Source of the DNA: Diatrype stigma
Taxonomy: Eukaryota > Ascomycota > Sordariomycetes > Xylariales > Diatrypaceae
DNA length: 64,000 nucleotides
Assembly (NCBI GenBank): GCA_022225965.2
Contig: JAKJXP020000042.1
Span: 248,001 to 312,000 of the forward strand
Direction: 5' to 3'
Shown: piece after piece, positions 45,638 to 58,393 of the stretch
Layout: the number at the start of each line of letters is the position of its first letter
How positions within the stretch are numbered: position 1 is the first letter of the stretch
Translations under genes and position numbers: made by a program
Notes under the pieces: model-generated
Told to the model about the DNA's origin: nothing
Database searches by the model: none
Seen by the model: the letters and a program-made list of their open reading frames with translations, nothing else

Positions 45638-47260
45638 ATGGCTCTTCGCCAGATTCCCCTGTCTCTGGAGGGGCTTCAATCAGTGAGGAGCTACACTACG
45701 GGTTGCCGATCAATCATCTCGGTTTCAACACTAGAAACGAGAGGTTTCTGTACATCACAAACCCATTGGCGGTCTTCAACACCCAACAAAAACAGGCCAT
45801 TCCTTCGCGCCTTCGCGTCCGACACCTCTAGATCGAGGTCCAGTGCCACGAATGGTTCGAGATCTGCAGGTGCCAAAGATGCCCAGAGCAAGGAAGCCGA
45901 ATCCGATGCAGCCTCCAAAGTCGCCAGCTCACCCAATGAGCCTTACTCTCAAACACCCGAATCATCTTCCTCCCTATCATCCGATCTGCTCGACTGGGAA
46001 GAAAAACCGAACTTCGACATCGACAAGTTCACCGAGTTACCGTATGCGGACTTTGGCGTCAACCAACACATGATCATCGACAGAGAGTTCAAAGAGGTTA
46101 TGCGCCAGCTGTTGTGGAGGTTTCGCGCCCCTATCCGATATGCTTTTGCCTATGGTTCTGGTGTCTTCCCGCAGTCAAAAGGGGGTACCCCTACCGAAGC
46201 CGAAGTCAAAGCAGTCCACCCCAAAGCACCCTTGGCTATTCAGAAGGCTCAAGATGGCTCCCCTAAAATGATCGACTTCATATTCGGGGTCCAGCATACT
46301 CAGCATTTCCATTCCCTCAACCTGAGGCAGCATCGCGACCACTACTCGGGCCTCGGCAGTCTCGGGTCTGCCGCCGTCGCGCGGGTTCAAGACAAATGGG
46401 GTGCTGGTGTTTACTTCAACCCGTACGTCACAGTCGATGGAGTGCTGATAAAATACGGTGTGGTCAACATCGATACTTTGTGTAGAGATTTGCGCGATTG
46501 GGACACCCTGTACCTTGCTGGCCGTTTACAAAAGCCGGTCAAGATCTTGCGAGACCATCCACAGGTTCGCTTAGCTAACCAAATCAATCTTATGGGTGCA
46601 CTCCGCACAGCGCTACTGCTACTTCCTCCGACCTTCACAGAGAGTGAGCTATATTCGACTATTGCTAGTATAAGCTACTTAGGTGACCCCCGTATGGCTT
46701 TCCCTACCGAGAATCCGCGAAAGGTGGCCAACATTGTCAACCACAACATGTTGAACTTCCGTCGTCTCTATGCGCCTCTCATAGAATCCCTCCCAAATGT
46801 TGAATTCAATGATCCGGCATGTAGCAAAGAGGATTGGATATATAACACGGATACCATTGTAAAGCTCCAGCAAGACATGGATCCCGTCAAACGCGGCAAT
46901 ATGGTCCGCCGCCTACCGACGAGCTTCCGCGGGAAGCTATACTTCGAGTACCAGAAGAAGTTCCAGATTCCTCAATTGGAATTCAACAAGATGATGGACG
47001 AGAGCAAGGACGAGGATGCTTCCTCATTCAAAAGGCAACAGGGTGGTGGCTTCGAGCGACGTATCGCACAGGACGATCCCGAAGCTCTCCGCAATGCGGT
47101 CCGTGGCGTCATCAAGAAAACGGTCAACTGGCCCAGCACGAGTCAAAGCATCAAGAGCATTTTCACCGCTGGCATTGGCCGAAGCATCAGATACCTGGGA
47201 GAGAAGCTTGCTAAATATCGTGAAGGCAGCAAGGCTTCCGACCAGGAAAAGTCGTCATGA
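45638..47260 (+). CDS. tam41: Mitochondrial phosphatidate cytidylyltransferase Tam41
   Basis: Single exon, 540 aa. Tam41 makes CDP-diacylglycerol from phosphatidic acid and CTP at the matrix face of the inner mitochondrial membrane, the first committed step to cardiolipin. The first about 70 residues are Arg/Ser/Thr-rich with almost no acidic residues, a good mitochondrial presequence. The conserved core starts VNQHMIIDREFKEVMRQLLW and includes the nucleotidyltransferase motif YAFAYGSGVFPQ. The acidic motif block KMIDFIFGVQHTQHFHSLNL follows, then QHRDHYSGLGSLGS and YGVVNIDTLCRDLRDWDTLYLAGRLQKPV, all typical of the Mmp37/Tam41 family. The Ser/Glu-rich segment at residues about 70-120 is a lineage-type linker. 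Confidence 0.94.
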   Translation: MALRQIPLSLEGLQSVRSYTTGCRSIISVSTLETRGFCTSQTHWRSSTPNKNRPFLRAFASDTSRSRSSATNGSRSAGAKDAQSKEAESDAASKVASSPNEPYSQTPESSSSLSSDLLDWEEKPNFDIDKFTELPYADFGVNQHMIIDREFKEVMRQLLWRFRAPIRYAFAYGSGVFPQSKGGTPTEAEVKAVHPKAPLAIQKAQDGSPKMIDFIFGVQHTQHFHSLNLRQHRDHYSGLGSLGSAAVARVQDKWGAGVYFNPYVTVDGVLIKYGVVNIDTLCRDLRDWDTLYLAGRLQKPVKILRDHPQVRLANQINLMGALRTALLLLPPTFTESELYSTIASISYLGDPRMAFPTENPRKVANIVNHNMLNFRRLYAPLIESLPNVEFNDPACSKEDWIYNTDTIVKLQQDMDPVKRGNMVRRLPTSFRGKLYFEYQKKFQIPQLEFNKMMDESKDEDASSFKRQQGGGFERRIAQDDPEALRNAVRGVIKKTVNWPSTSQSIKSIFTAGIGRSIRYLGEKLAKYREGSKASDQEKSS

Positions 47261-49051
47261 TGGGAGTTCACAGCCACGACGAACAAGGACCACAGCACTT
47301 TGTTGAATGGGGCATCGAGTGTCGCTCCTTTGCAATATCGCTCTATCTACTGGGCATATAAGCCGAAGATGTGCAATCTTGCCTGTACATATAAACCCGA
47401 TGATACCAGTCGGACCTCGCGCTCGACCTACACGGCGGCCAACTCCGGTTTGGTCACAGTCCTTGCAAAATTTGCCCACACACTTTCTGCGCCACAACTA
47501 GTCACGACTAGTCAAATAGCATCAGTGCGCCAGGTTCAGGGATGAAGCCATTGGCTTAACTACACGATATATTCCCCTAGATTCAAAATTGTAAGGGTGG
47601 CGACGTGGTGGGACTGCGGCTGCTCCTTCATTCCTATGGGTGTTAGAATAAAAGCCACTGGGTTCTCGGTATTCTCCCCGCGATTAGGGGAGAGAGCAGG
47701 GAGTTTGGGTACTTGTAGTAGTCAGAGGCATGGAAGTGAATAACGACAACCAACTGTAAATAAACCGATGGCCAGGTATATATGCATTATTATATCAAGG
47801 AAGACTGGAATGGGGCCTTTGTGATTCATGCAGCAGATATGCAGGTTTGTAGGGATGCAAGCGCCGCAATAAGCCATTCCACGTGCGTGCCTAACTCCAA
47901 TGCCTAAGAGAATACCTACTTAGTACGTAGTAGACGCACGCAAAGGAGCTTCCACGTTTGATCAAGATCGGGATCGGGGCTGGTAGAGTGTAAGATATAA
48001 CTGGAATGACAACCCTTCTAGAACAGGGTGGTTGCCTCATCCCAAGTATGCCATCATCTTCAACAAACACTGGGCACAGCATTGAAAGGGCTATGCGAGT
48101 GATGGGTCTGATCTGTACGTGACTGGCTGCTTGCCATGATCACTTACATCCATGTACCGGTCCTCTGCCCGGGGGTCCTCTGGGGATCTCCTGCCTGGGG
48201 GTCCTCTGCCTGGGAAAACAGCCTTGGCTGAATGCCTGGGCTTACATACCGTAGTACAGGCTTACTGCCCTGCAGCTGCAATCAATTAAACGCTGCAGGC
48301 AAACCCAAACTACCTTTACACAACCCCCACTAACTCCCTGACATCGACTAACTACATTGGCTTAGATCCCTGATTAAGCGCTAGGTACAGCCCACCATGA
48401 TCAACCTACTTAAAGTAACTAATATGTAGCCCACCCCACCATATTGAGGTTATAACGCTTCCACTTTCCATCTACCCTGCCAGCCAGCCCAGCCTACATA
48501 CTTCGTACTTACATACTTCGTACTTCCAATACCTACCGAGGCCACCCCCATCGCTAGCACTAGAGGGCCATCCCAAGACTCGCAGGTTGCCAACAAAGAG
48601 GGCCAAGGCTTGCAAGCAACGACATATGGAGAAACTCCTTCCATTCATCGCTCACAGGTAACTGCTGCTGCTGCGATAGATATAACATCTCTTTGTCCGC
48701 CTCTGGCCCAACAACAACGTGCCTGACTCCCTTGTCGTGTGATTCATTGCAGCACAATGATTCTGGTGTCACTCCAGATATTTAAATCATCATACAAACG
48801 CCGCTCGAGACCGGCGCATCCCAGCTTAATCTTCTTCATACAAGATTGTACTGGCTGGTTATAATCCAAACGCTATTACATTTACAATCCATACCTCGCC
48901 GAGCAAGCAAACAAGCAAGAGCATACTTGCCTACTTACTTACTATATATTCCTGTCTGACCTTACACCAACCGCCGCCTTACTTGATTATTCGTACAACG
49001 TATTGTTATCATTAGTATCATTACCGCCCACCCATCCATCCATCTAACGCC
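47261..49051. other. Spacer, no gene seen
   Basis: About 1.8 kb. Imperfect CCTCTGCC-TGGGGGTCCTC direct repeats lie at 48165-48210 and TACATACTTCGTACT duplicates at 48496-48523. The final 300 bp is a CT-rich leader of the next gene. No coding evidence. Confidence 0.45.
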
Positions 49052-50723
49052 ATGCCTGGGTATTCTCCCTCTTCGCTAGTCGGCGGTCGCCCGTCGGTAG
49101 AGCAGGTCATCGTCTGCGTCGATGTGCCCGATATTGACAACTTCCTTATGGTCCTCAGAGTAATTAGAGACCATCCCCAAATCCATGTACACGTTGTCCT
49201 ATCGCCCCGGCCAGTCGATTTTGCGGCTTTCCACTATGGAGAGGAAAGAATTAGAGATTTCGGGAAGAAATATGGCGTAAGTTCTCAGCATCTTCAACCC
49301 CCTGCTTCCTCTGCACTATTCTCGGCCCCCTCCCCCCTCCCCTTCCCAACGTTCCTCTCATCTGGATCGTTCATTGCTATGCGTACAGAATATCTAGCAA
49401 GCCTATCACTAACACATTTCATAGCCGATGAATGTCATTGGGAGGATGACCGAGGACGACCTAAACAGCTGGGTCAAGGATGCTAAGGACGACGACAAGA
49501 AGTGGTTTTATATTGACGAGGATTTTAGAAACTCTGAGATACTGGTAGATACCCGACTCTACATGCGGGTCTCCATAATCCGTCTTACCAAGTTCCTTCA
49601 TCAGCACAAGATCGACCCCACCGCGTACAGAATATATTACGACTCGGAAAACCTGTCGGGTTGTCCCATAGTCCCCGGAACACACAATGCTCTTCACCAA
49701 CCTGATTTCGCTTTCGATTTCGGCGACATGCTACTCCAAGAGGAACCCTGGGAAACTGCAGCCCAGGAATATATCAAGGCTACGCCCAATGTTGGGCAGG
49801 ATGGAGATAAGAATCCAACCGAACGGGACCTCGCTCGTTTCAAGGAGATGTGTAAAGCCGCAAGCCAATCAATCCACGAAGATAATGGGCAATCTGATTA
49901 TAGGGAAAAGCTTTCTAGCTACCTTTTCGAGAAAGCTGTATATGGCGATCCGGATTACAGCGATGGATCCATGCGCTCCCACAAACGCCGTGAAGACACC
50001 CGCCTTCTCTGCAAGGTTTATTTGCATAAACAAGAAAAAGATCTCCTCTACAACCACCAGGAGACTTCCAGACTCGAGGAATTGATTAAGACGGTGGGTC
50101 AGACAACCACGATGTCCGGACCCCAAACCAAGCCTTTACTTTATGTTGGTGGACCTTTCACCGAGGCTTTGAAGATTATCGATGGACTCACGGCCGAGAA
50201 TGTTGGTCCAGTCATTGCGATGGCTGGCACCACAGAGGGCAAATCGAACCTATTTTCCAACCAGTTCAATATACTTGTCGATCCGATTTCGGCGGAAAAG
50301 GTCTTCAAACTAGCCAAGGAAAGGGATATCGACTTGACTCTACTCCCTACAGAGTGTGTCAAAGGGACACCCCTCGATCTCGACTTCAACACGTTTACTG
50401 AACAAGTGAGAAAACATCCGGGAACATATAACCACATCAAAGAGCTCTACTGGCAGTGGAGCTACGGCAGGAACGTTACTTTATTCGACTTGCTCGCCGC
50501 TATGACGGTAACGACCGATCTTTACAAGGGCACGTTACAGTATGTGGACTTCCATGTGGACACCCAGGGTAAGTTCCACTTTACACGGCTGCCAAAAAAA
50601 GAGGTCCGCAAGGGCCCGGGGCTTAAAATGTTTTGGACCACGGAGAATTTCAGCGACCTCATGAAGAAGAATCAAGCTACCTTATTGGAGGAGTTACGCC
50701 AGACAGTGGAGGGCAAGTCCTGA
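49052..50723 (+). CDS. Nucleoside-hydrolase-like protein, 507 aa
   Basis: Exons 49052..49276 and 49425..50723; donor GTAAGT, branch ACTAAC, acceptor ATAG, joining RDFGKKYG to PMNVIGRMTEDDLN. The fold resembles inosine-uridine preferring nucleoside hydrolases: a first strand VEQVIVCVDVPDIDNFLMVL, then a central LLYVGGPFTEALKIIDGL, VIAMAGTTEGKSNLFSNQFN and NILVDPISAEKVFKLAKERDIDLTLLPTECVKGTPLDLD. In true enzymes the first strand carries DxDxxxDD for calcium; here it reads VDVPDIDN, so the calcium site is degenerate and activity is doubtful. Insertions between residues 100 and 260 make it much longer than the usual 310-350 aa. It is cytosolic, with no signal peptide. The assignment is from fold-type pattern, not from close recognition. 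Confidence 0.78.
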
Positions 50724-51451
50724 ATGGACAATTTCGAGACGTTGGACAAACGTGAGTCTCGTCGGGTATATCACCAAACTATCCTACTATCGTTGGACTG
50801 GATAGAGGCAGGGACCTGCGTTGAAATATGATCTTTTCAGCTATTTCATTCAGTGATACCCATATAATCTGAAATCACATCAGCAATCAATTGATAGCTT
50901 AATATGTTCCTTGTTTAAAACGTGGGAGTTATTGAAGAGTTATTGTCTATTGATGACGACATTGTTGCTTGACTTGTAATATATCATATAATGTCTCGAC
51001 CCGATGAGATTGTCTACCCTTTCGGGCTTTTGCTTGACTTATTTATGACGAAATGTTCAGGAACTACCAATGCATGACCCAGCTTTTCCCGGCATGAGCT
51101 GAAGTCGAGGTATAGGTCATAGGCTCCACGGAGGTCCGAGGTCTGCCATTGTTAGTGAGCTCGATGCCGGTCAGGCCGGTCTAGCCGAGATCGGACGGCG
51201 ACCTCGGGAGGGACCCACATGACCTGGCCAATGAGAGACGTCCTATTTCTTTACTTCGGGTAATTTTTATTGACCAGATCCGCGGGCCGGCTTTCGCAAT
51301 TAATTAATTCAACGGCAACTTTTCTGCAGAAAACAACCAAACATCGTCACCATCAACCTCACCCCCACCCCCACCACCGCGTGGACTCTCGAGATCTGAC
51401 CCCCTGTGGCCCAGTCCACGATCGCACGGGAGGTTACTATCATCTGCCACA
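50724..51451. other. Spacer and homoaconitase promoter
   Basis: About 730 bp. The first half is 3' untranslated-type AT-rich sequence, and the second includes a C/A-rich leader (CACCCCCACC, 51350-51375) just before the homoaconitase start. No gene seen. Confidence 0.45.
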
Positions 51452-54400
51452 ATGGCTGCTCTGGTACGTTCAATCGATGCGCCGCAATTCCTCGTCGTCG
51501 GCCAGCCTCACTGACTCACGTGGGCAGCGGAGGGCCATTGCTCTCGATGGTGTCGCCGTCTTCGCGCGGCGTCAGTTCCGGGCTGCCGTGCCTCGCCCCC
51601 GCCTTCGCCCCCGACCGCTTCCTTGCGCCCTCGTGTCCCGCTCCCAGTTCGGTCCCTACACGACCACTGCTCCGCGACCACAGCAGGCCTTCCACTCGCA
51701 GCTCGACAGCAGTTCCGGTACCGACCCGTTCCAAGCGCCCCCGAAGCCCGCCAGCCTGCCGGCGTCCCCCCAGACCCTCACCGAAAAGCTTGTACAGCGC
51801 CACTCGGTCGGCCTCGCTGCCAACAAGGTTGTCAAGAGCGGCGACTACGTCACCCTGTTCGTACTCCTCGAGCCTCGATACCTGAAGGATGGTCCCCGGC
51901 TGACTTTCTGTGAAGAAAACCAGCCAAATGCATGACGCATGATAACACAGCTCCCGTGTTGTACAAGTACCAAACGTTGGGTGCTACCAAGATCCACGAT
52001 CCTCGCCAGCTCGTTTTCTGCTTGGATCACGACGTCTCGAACAAATCCGAGTCCAATCTCAAGAAGTACAGAACGATAGAAGAGTTTGCCCGCCAAAGTG
52101 GCGTTGACTTGTATGCCTATCCTACTTACTTGCTTGGTCTCCCAAAGAAACACATTGTTCCAGAAGGGAGAGTCTGAACTAGGCCTGTTCTAATATCGCC
52201 TTTGCAGCTACCCCGCGGGCCACGGAATTGGACACCAGATCATGGTTGAAGAGGGTGAGCACATCTTCCGCACCCTTGGGGTCGTTGGACGACTTGTTGA
52301 CAACTGGATTAGGTTATGCCTGGCCTTCATCAGTCACCGTTGCGAGTGACAGTCATTCGAACATGTACGGAGCGATTTCGAGTCTTGGTAAGCGTGCCCT
52401 TCCAGATGATTTGTGATCCTAAAGACTAATAGCGTGGAGGGACGCCAATTGTCAGAACGGATGCTGCCAGTGTCTTCGCTACCGGATGTACCTGGTGGCA
52501 GATTCCTCCCGTGGCTAAGATTGTAAGTTGATTATGCTTTCTTTTCTAACTTTGCAGACGCTTCTGAGGCACGATTCTACCCCAGGATGATTTTTGATTT
52601 GAGGTCAGATAACTGAGACCTTCTAGACTTTCACTGGTATTCTACCCCCGGGTGTGTCTGGCAAGGATGTCATTGTTGCTCTTTGTGGCCTCATCAACCA
52701 CGATGAGGTCCTCAACCACGCGATTGAATTCACCGGTTCCGAACTGACACTGGCAAGCATTCCTGTTTCTGATCGCTTAACCATATCGAACATGACCACA
52801 GAGTGGGGAGCGTTGAGTGGTAAGCCATCCTGGAGAGGAAAGTAAGGGAGACGTGAGACTGACATATGATTTAGGATTATTCCCTATTGATGACGTACTC
52901 ATCTCCTGGTATCGTGCCAAAGCTACCACTGCCGCCATGTTGGATAGCCCCACTAAGGCCCGGATCAACCACGAGCGAATCGACGAGATGGTAAAGAACC
53001 GAGTCGTCGCTGACCCCGGTGCCACATACGCCAAGGAGTTCTACCTGAACTTATCGACGCTTTCTCCTTTTGTGGCCGGTCCAAACTCGGTGAAGGTTGC
53101 CACACCTATCAACAAACTCGAAGCTCAGAATATCGCTATAAACAAGGCCTATCTCGTCTCATGCACAAACTCCCGAGCTCCAGACATCGCTGCCGCCGCT
53201 CGTGTATTCCGCGAGGCGGCCAAGGATGGCAAGCCTGCTCAAGTGGCCCCTACCGTCAAGTTCTATATTGCGGCGGCTTCCATTGCGGAGCAGCGCATGG
53301 CCGAGGAGGCGGGTGACTGGCAGGTCCTGCTTGATGCTGGTGCACTGCCACTTATGTCAGGCTGCGGTCCATGTATTGGTCTTGGTCCTGGTCTACTCGA
53401 GAGTAAGGAAGTTGGCATCAGTGCAAGTAACCGGAACTTCACTGGCAGGATGGGACATCGCGAGAGCATTGCGTATCTCGCCAGTCCCGAGGTCGTGGCT
53501 GCGAGCGCTCTTCACGGCAAGATTGCTGGTCCCGGCTGGTATCAGAAGCCTGAGGGTGTTGAGAAGGTCATCATTGGCGAGGGAAGCGGCGACTTCCAAG
53601 CCGACAAGGCCAAGTCTACTGTCAATGCTTTCGATAAGCTCATTGGTGAGATGGAGAATCTAATTACCACCGCCGAGGTTGCTGGTGAGGAGACGTCCAG
53701 CCCTGCCGCGGAGGCCAAGGATGAGGCCTTGACGGATATCCTCCCCGGCTTCCCCGAGAAGATTGAAGGCGAGATTGTCTTCTGCGACGCTGACAACATC
53801 AACACTGATGGCATTTATCCTGGTAAGTCGGGTCATTATTGATTTACTAATGATAGGATAGGGGGGGAGGGGGAGGGATTCATGCTGACTGCCAAACAGG
53901 CAAGTACACTTATCAAGACAACGTCTCCAAGGAGACCATGGGAGAGGTGTGCATGGAAAACTACGACAAGAATTTCCGCACGATCGCAAAGGCCGGCGAC
54001 ATTCTCGTGGCCGGCTTCAACTTCGGCTGCGGCTCGTCGCGCGAACAGGTAAGAGTTAACCAATGACATCCTTGAAGTTAGGATATATATTAACTCCTTT
54101 TCTTTCCCCTTTACTCAGGCAGCGACTGCCCTCCTGGCCAAGAAGATCCCGCTGGTTGTGTCGGGCAGCTTCGGCAACATCTTCAGCCGCAACAGCATCA
54201 ACAATGCGCTGCTGGGCATCGAGATGAGCAGGCTCGTGCAGCGGCTGCGCGAGGCCTACAAGGACGACGCGGAGAAGCCGCTGACCCGCCGCACGGGCTG
54301 GCGGCTGCTGTGGGACGTGCGCCGGTCCAAGGTCGTCGTGACGGAGAAGGACGGCGCCGTCTGGGAGCAGAAGGTTGGCGAGCTGCCGCCTAACGTGCAA

Positions 54401-54457
54401 GAGATCATCGCGTGCGGGAGCCTCGAGAACTGGGTCAGGGCCAAGATCGCGGCGTAA
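51452..54457 (+). CDS. lys4: Homoaconitase, mitochondrial (lysine biosynthesis)
   Basis: Ten exons: 51452..51463, 51528..51856, 51916..52110, 52208..52254, 52313..52387, 52440..52522, 52627..52819, 52875..53822, 53900..54048 and 54119..54457, giving 789 aa, the normal length. It hydrates homoaconitate to homoisocitrate in the alpha-aminoadipate lysine pathway in the mitochondrial matrix. After an Arg/Ala-rich presequence come [59 protein letters not shown], the iron-sulfur cysteines [11 protein letters not shown] and [12 protein letters not shown], and the swivel domain [16 protein letters not shown]. Most junctions are canonical. The least certain are the 12-nt first exon (MAAL) and the intron at 51857-51915, which needs donor GTTCGT to keep phase. 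Length and motif content leave little doubt about function. Confidence 0.95.
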
Positions 54458-55202
54458 GAAGAGCGAGAGCGAGGATATGTTGTTGTTGATGATCAATGAC
54501 ACTGTATATATGTGGTTTCCTACGTTTTTAGATGTATGTTGTATCCTTCTATCTGGCGGATATACACGAGGTCGGTATTTGGTGTGCCCCGAAAAACGTG
54601 GGAGTGGGATATATCCAAGAAAAGGAGGAAAAGGGAAAAGGGAGGGTTTGAATAGTCATGGCGTTAAAGAGAGGCATACAAAATCGGCGAAAACTTGAGT
54701 TCAAAAGTTAGAATTAGATTCGTCTACATAACATTATCGTGCTTCAAAAAAATAGATATAGAGAGACGTGGGTTGAGAAGAACGGCAGTGATGATATGGC
54801 GACCTATGTGTGACTTCAGGGGTTCAACCAACACTGTCGGCACACGTCGACAAGAGCGGTGGATCCATTTATGGATGCTGCATTAAGTAAACTACCAGTC
54901 AGTGCCTAGGTAGTGATGTAACGAAGGGTTTTGGAGCCAATATCTCTGAATGATACATGGACTGTCGCATTCAGGGGGTCACAGATAGGGATGGATTCGG
55001 ATACAGATTTTGTCATACAGAGGACAAGAAGTGATCTTTTCGTAGTCTAAGGAGCCGAAGAGCTCTATATAAGTATACAGTGTGCCAAGCCACTACCTAG
55101 GTGCCGATCACCTGGTTATGTAATCCAAAGCTCTCCTATTGTAGCCCCTAGCCCCTATATTGCGACACATTGCCTAGTTAGGTGTATTCCTAGAATCCCA
55201 TA
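54458..55202. other. Spacer, convergent 3' region
   Basis: About 745 bp between converging genes. AT-rich and untranslated-type, with CTACCTAGGTGCC-like repeats near 54905 and 55092. No gene seen. Confidence 0.5.
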
Positions 55203-57415
55203 CTACCAACCCACCTCATCTACCACCTTCTCGCTATTTATGAACCCGCATCTTTCGAACAGCCTCTCCCACCCTACAGCCCTCGATGCTTCCGAAGCAC
55301 CAGTCTGACTATCGCGATCTTGGCTGATAGTCACTGGAGCGCTGAGGTCACGCCCCCCGAACAACGCCAGCGACACCTTACTGGGGAGACCCTCCGCTAA
55401 CAATTCAGCTTGGGTTACATTCTCGAAGGCCGGGGGCCATGCCTCGATGCCGCCGCGACTACCTCCTCCGACTGGAGGACCCGCCGACGTCACGAACTCC
55501 GCGATGCTTCGGCTCACGACCTTAGCTAGTCTCCGCTGCGCGGCGGAGTTGTCCGCCCCGCCGCCCACGCGACGGGTGTTGAGCACGTAGGGGATGTCGC
55601 TCAGGTGCGCGACGCGCCACATGGGCACGCCCATGGCCTCGAAGACGGGCGTGTACCGCGTGGCGTTGTGCTCGTACAGGCGGACTTGCGCCGGGTCCGG
55701 GCCCGCGCCGCCGTGCCGGGCGTAGTGCCACGCGAACCCGAGCGCCGGGCACGCGAACCAGAAGTCCCGGGTGATCTGCGCCGCGCGGTAGTACTGCGGC
55801 GATATGGGCCCGTCGTACGCCGGCCGCACCATGCCCGCGAAGTCCGCGAGCGGGTACAGCTCCAGCAGCCGCGCCTGCGTGGATGCGGACAGGCCGGGAA
55901 GCCAGAGCGCGACGCTTGCGAGCACGTCCTCGTCCGACGAGACGGTCGGGAGCGGGTACCAGGCCCCGTCGTTCGTCACCCAGGAGCCGATGACCGGCAC
56001 CCCCTTGGCGAACTTCCCGGCGCGGAGCAGCTTGGATGGCCGGTCGGGGAAGAAGTCGCCGTCGACCGTGGGGTAGAAAAACGCTTCCCCGAACGGTGGG
56101 TGTGCTGCTCGAGACGCGGTGACGGACAGGTTGGTTAGTATGTCTGCTGGCGCTTGGCGTAGACATTCCAGGGTATCTGCTGATTGGCTATTGCCCCCTT
56201 TCACGCATCCCACTTGCTGGGCAATGGCAGCTGTGTTTTCTTCTACTAGGTGCGCCGGATCGCTGTTGTGGTTCATTCCTGGCCCGCCGGACATGAGCCT
56301 ATCGGATAACTGGTCAGTGCGAAATCAATAGGCGAGGATGTAACAGAAAGTCTTGATTTACACTGCTCGTTGGAAAGGGGCGTCTTGGGTTCCTCCAAAT
56401 GCTAGCAGCTGAAAGCTGACATCATTCGCTCCCACACTCTGGCCGATTGCCGTTACTTTCATTCAGATTGTGGTTAGTGGTAGTTAGGAGTGGTAAGTTG
56501 TCGATCTGGTCTTACCTCTCTTCGGATCGCCACCAAAGGTTTCGATGTTGTCATGAACCCCTAGGCATATACGTCAGCAGACCTGGCCGAGCTTGTGGGA
56601 GCCTTGGGTCTGTGCTCAACGTACACTCAAATGCTGCACGCTGGTCACGCAAGCCAGCATTCGTATGTTTCACATCTCTCATGGCTTTGCTTGTTGCGAA
56701 GCCGAACACTGTGTGCAAGTTTGTTAGGTGAGGTTTACGACGACAAGCTACGTAGGGGTTGACGTACAGCCCAGGCGGTAGTTGATAGCGACGAAAATCA
56801 GAGGCTGGCCATCTTTTGCAGCTTGCTTTACGAGACCATCAGGCTCGTAGAGAACCTCGTAGGCAGAGCCCAGGGCATGGCCACCTAGTCACCATCAGCG
56901 CTTCAAGATAAACGTATATGGCATAATGTGGTGCGTGACAGGAGACTATCAAATAAAGGTTTAGTCGATATTTTACCTCCATGAACCCACACTACAACAG
57001 GCAACTTTGCATCCGGTCTGGTACCATGTGGTCGAGCGATTCGCAAGCTCAAGCAGTTCTCACTGACATTGGTAACCCGGCTCGTGAATGGAAGTACATC
57101 ACCAGTGCCCTGCGAGCACCAGGCACCAGGCCGCGAAGCATCAACAACGGACCCCTGTGGATGCCGGAGGGGGACAGGCGGGGCGAAGCGGTTCCTTCCG
57201 GTGGTATCTTCTGCGTAGAAGATGTTTTGGAAGTGCTCTACGCCAGAGAGACGGCTGCCAATATACTGAACGTCTCGCCCAGAATCAATAACCACAGGTG
57301 CCGAGGCGAGCGCGAAGGGGATCTCAATGTCCAAAACAGACCCTAGGTAAATGGAGGCCAGCGCAAAGAGCAATGCCCCTAGAGCCAAAGTCCACGGGAC
57401 AGCGCCTCGTGCCAT
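55203..57415 (-). CDS. Type B carboxylesterase, membrane-anchored or secreted, 624 aa
   Basis: Six exons: 57415..56977, 56884..56768, 56708..56625, 56560..56516, 56455..56362 and 56298..55203, all phases consistent. An N-terminal hydrophobic segment (WTLALGALLFALASIYLGSVL) acts as a signal peptide or anchor. The alpha/beta-hydrolase motifs are present: oxyanion loop VWVHGGGHALGS (about residues 143-152), NYRLGLFGFA, and nucleophile elbow AIGQSVGAN with Ser235 in GQSVG, preceded by NIETFGGDPKRV. The C-terminal half has several N-glycosylation sequons. This is the cholinesterase-like family common in fungal secretomes, and the substrate is unknown. It starts the accessory block that ends at the UstYa/precursor genes, and could act on an ester in a secondary metabolite or in nutrient uptake. 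Confidence 0.88.
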
Positions 57416-58393
57416 ACCGCTTGCAGATGGTGGGATGGTGAGATGGTAACTGAAAGTTTGGTACGTTATGAGATCTCACCGAAGCTAGAGAAGCGATAGA
57501 GTTAAAAGAGACGGGAAATGAGATAGGAGGATTCTGGATGAAGCATTCCGGTGGCAAACGGGAAGTCAACGGTTTGGAAGGAGCGGAGTTGTGCGGCAGC
57601 AGCCGGCTCGAATCCTTCGCTCTTTGCCTAGGTAAATCAACACATCCATGGATACCAGATCATTGCTCTTTAGAGCAGAGCCTTGCATGAAGCGGGGGGA
57701 AAGCTGACTTCTTGTGTAACCAGCCATAACTGATTATATGTAAAAGCTGTAGGCTGTGCGACCCCCCTCTTTTGAAAGCTGATATATCAACTTGTCCCTT
57801 ATCCGCCAATCAGTTGCGCCCACGCACGATGACAGGAATGTCACTTGAAAGGATTGCATGCCCGGCTTGCTCGGATGCCCCCTCATGCATCCTGCTCTGT
57901 TGAAAACCTGGAATGAAACCGGGATACAGCCTGCAGGTTTTCCTAGCCAATGACGGTGGAGGTGATATCACATATGCATGGCTTACTGCCCCCAACATTA
58001 CGTGGTTCTAGTTTCTTGAACTTATTGTACTGTTGGTTCCTTGGCCTCCTTTCGGATAAGCACAGTCAGAAACCCTATGTATTGCGCAACTTCGATGCAA
58101 CCTCGTGTAAGTAGGCTATGAGCCAAATGAATGTATACCTAACATTGTATACCTAACATTGCTTATCGCATGATATTTCCCTTGTGCTCCCTGGCCCGAT
58201 TCTCTGAATTCCTAGGAATGTCTGTTATACGTAATTCACTTGGGAGTATTGAAGATTCCAGACTCTGTTCTTGCTATTAGGAAAGGAAGGAAAAGAAAGT
58301 GTCTAACTGCTACTCATATACAATTGTCAGAAATGGTTTCCTTCATGCCATAGGTAGTGAGCTCCACACCAAATAATTCACGCCATTGAGTTG
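57416..58393. other. Spacer, no gene seen
   Basis: About 980 bp, with a duplicated TGTATACCTAACATTG at 58131-58162. It holds the esterase promoter and the 3' flank of the next minus-strand gene. No coding evidence. Confidence 0.45.

Noticed and set aside
56362..56560. Possible frameshift in the carboxylesterase between GGDPKR and VTAIGQS
   Set aside because: Careful reading gives exon end CCG-AAG-AGA-G at 56516 and acceptor at 56456, which joins as Lys-Arg-Val-Thr in frame, so the gene is intact.
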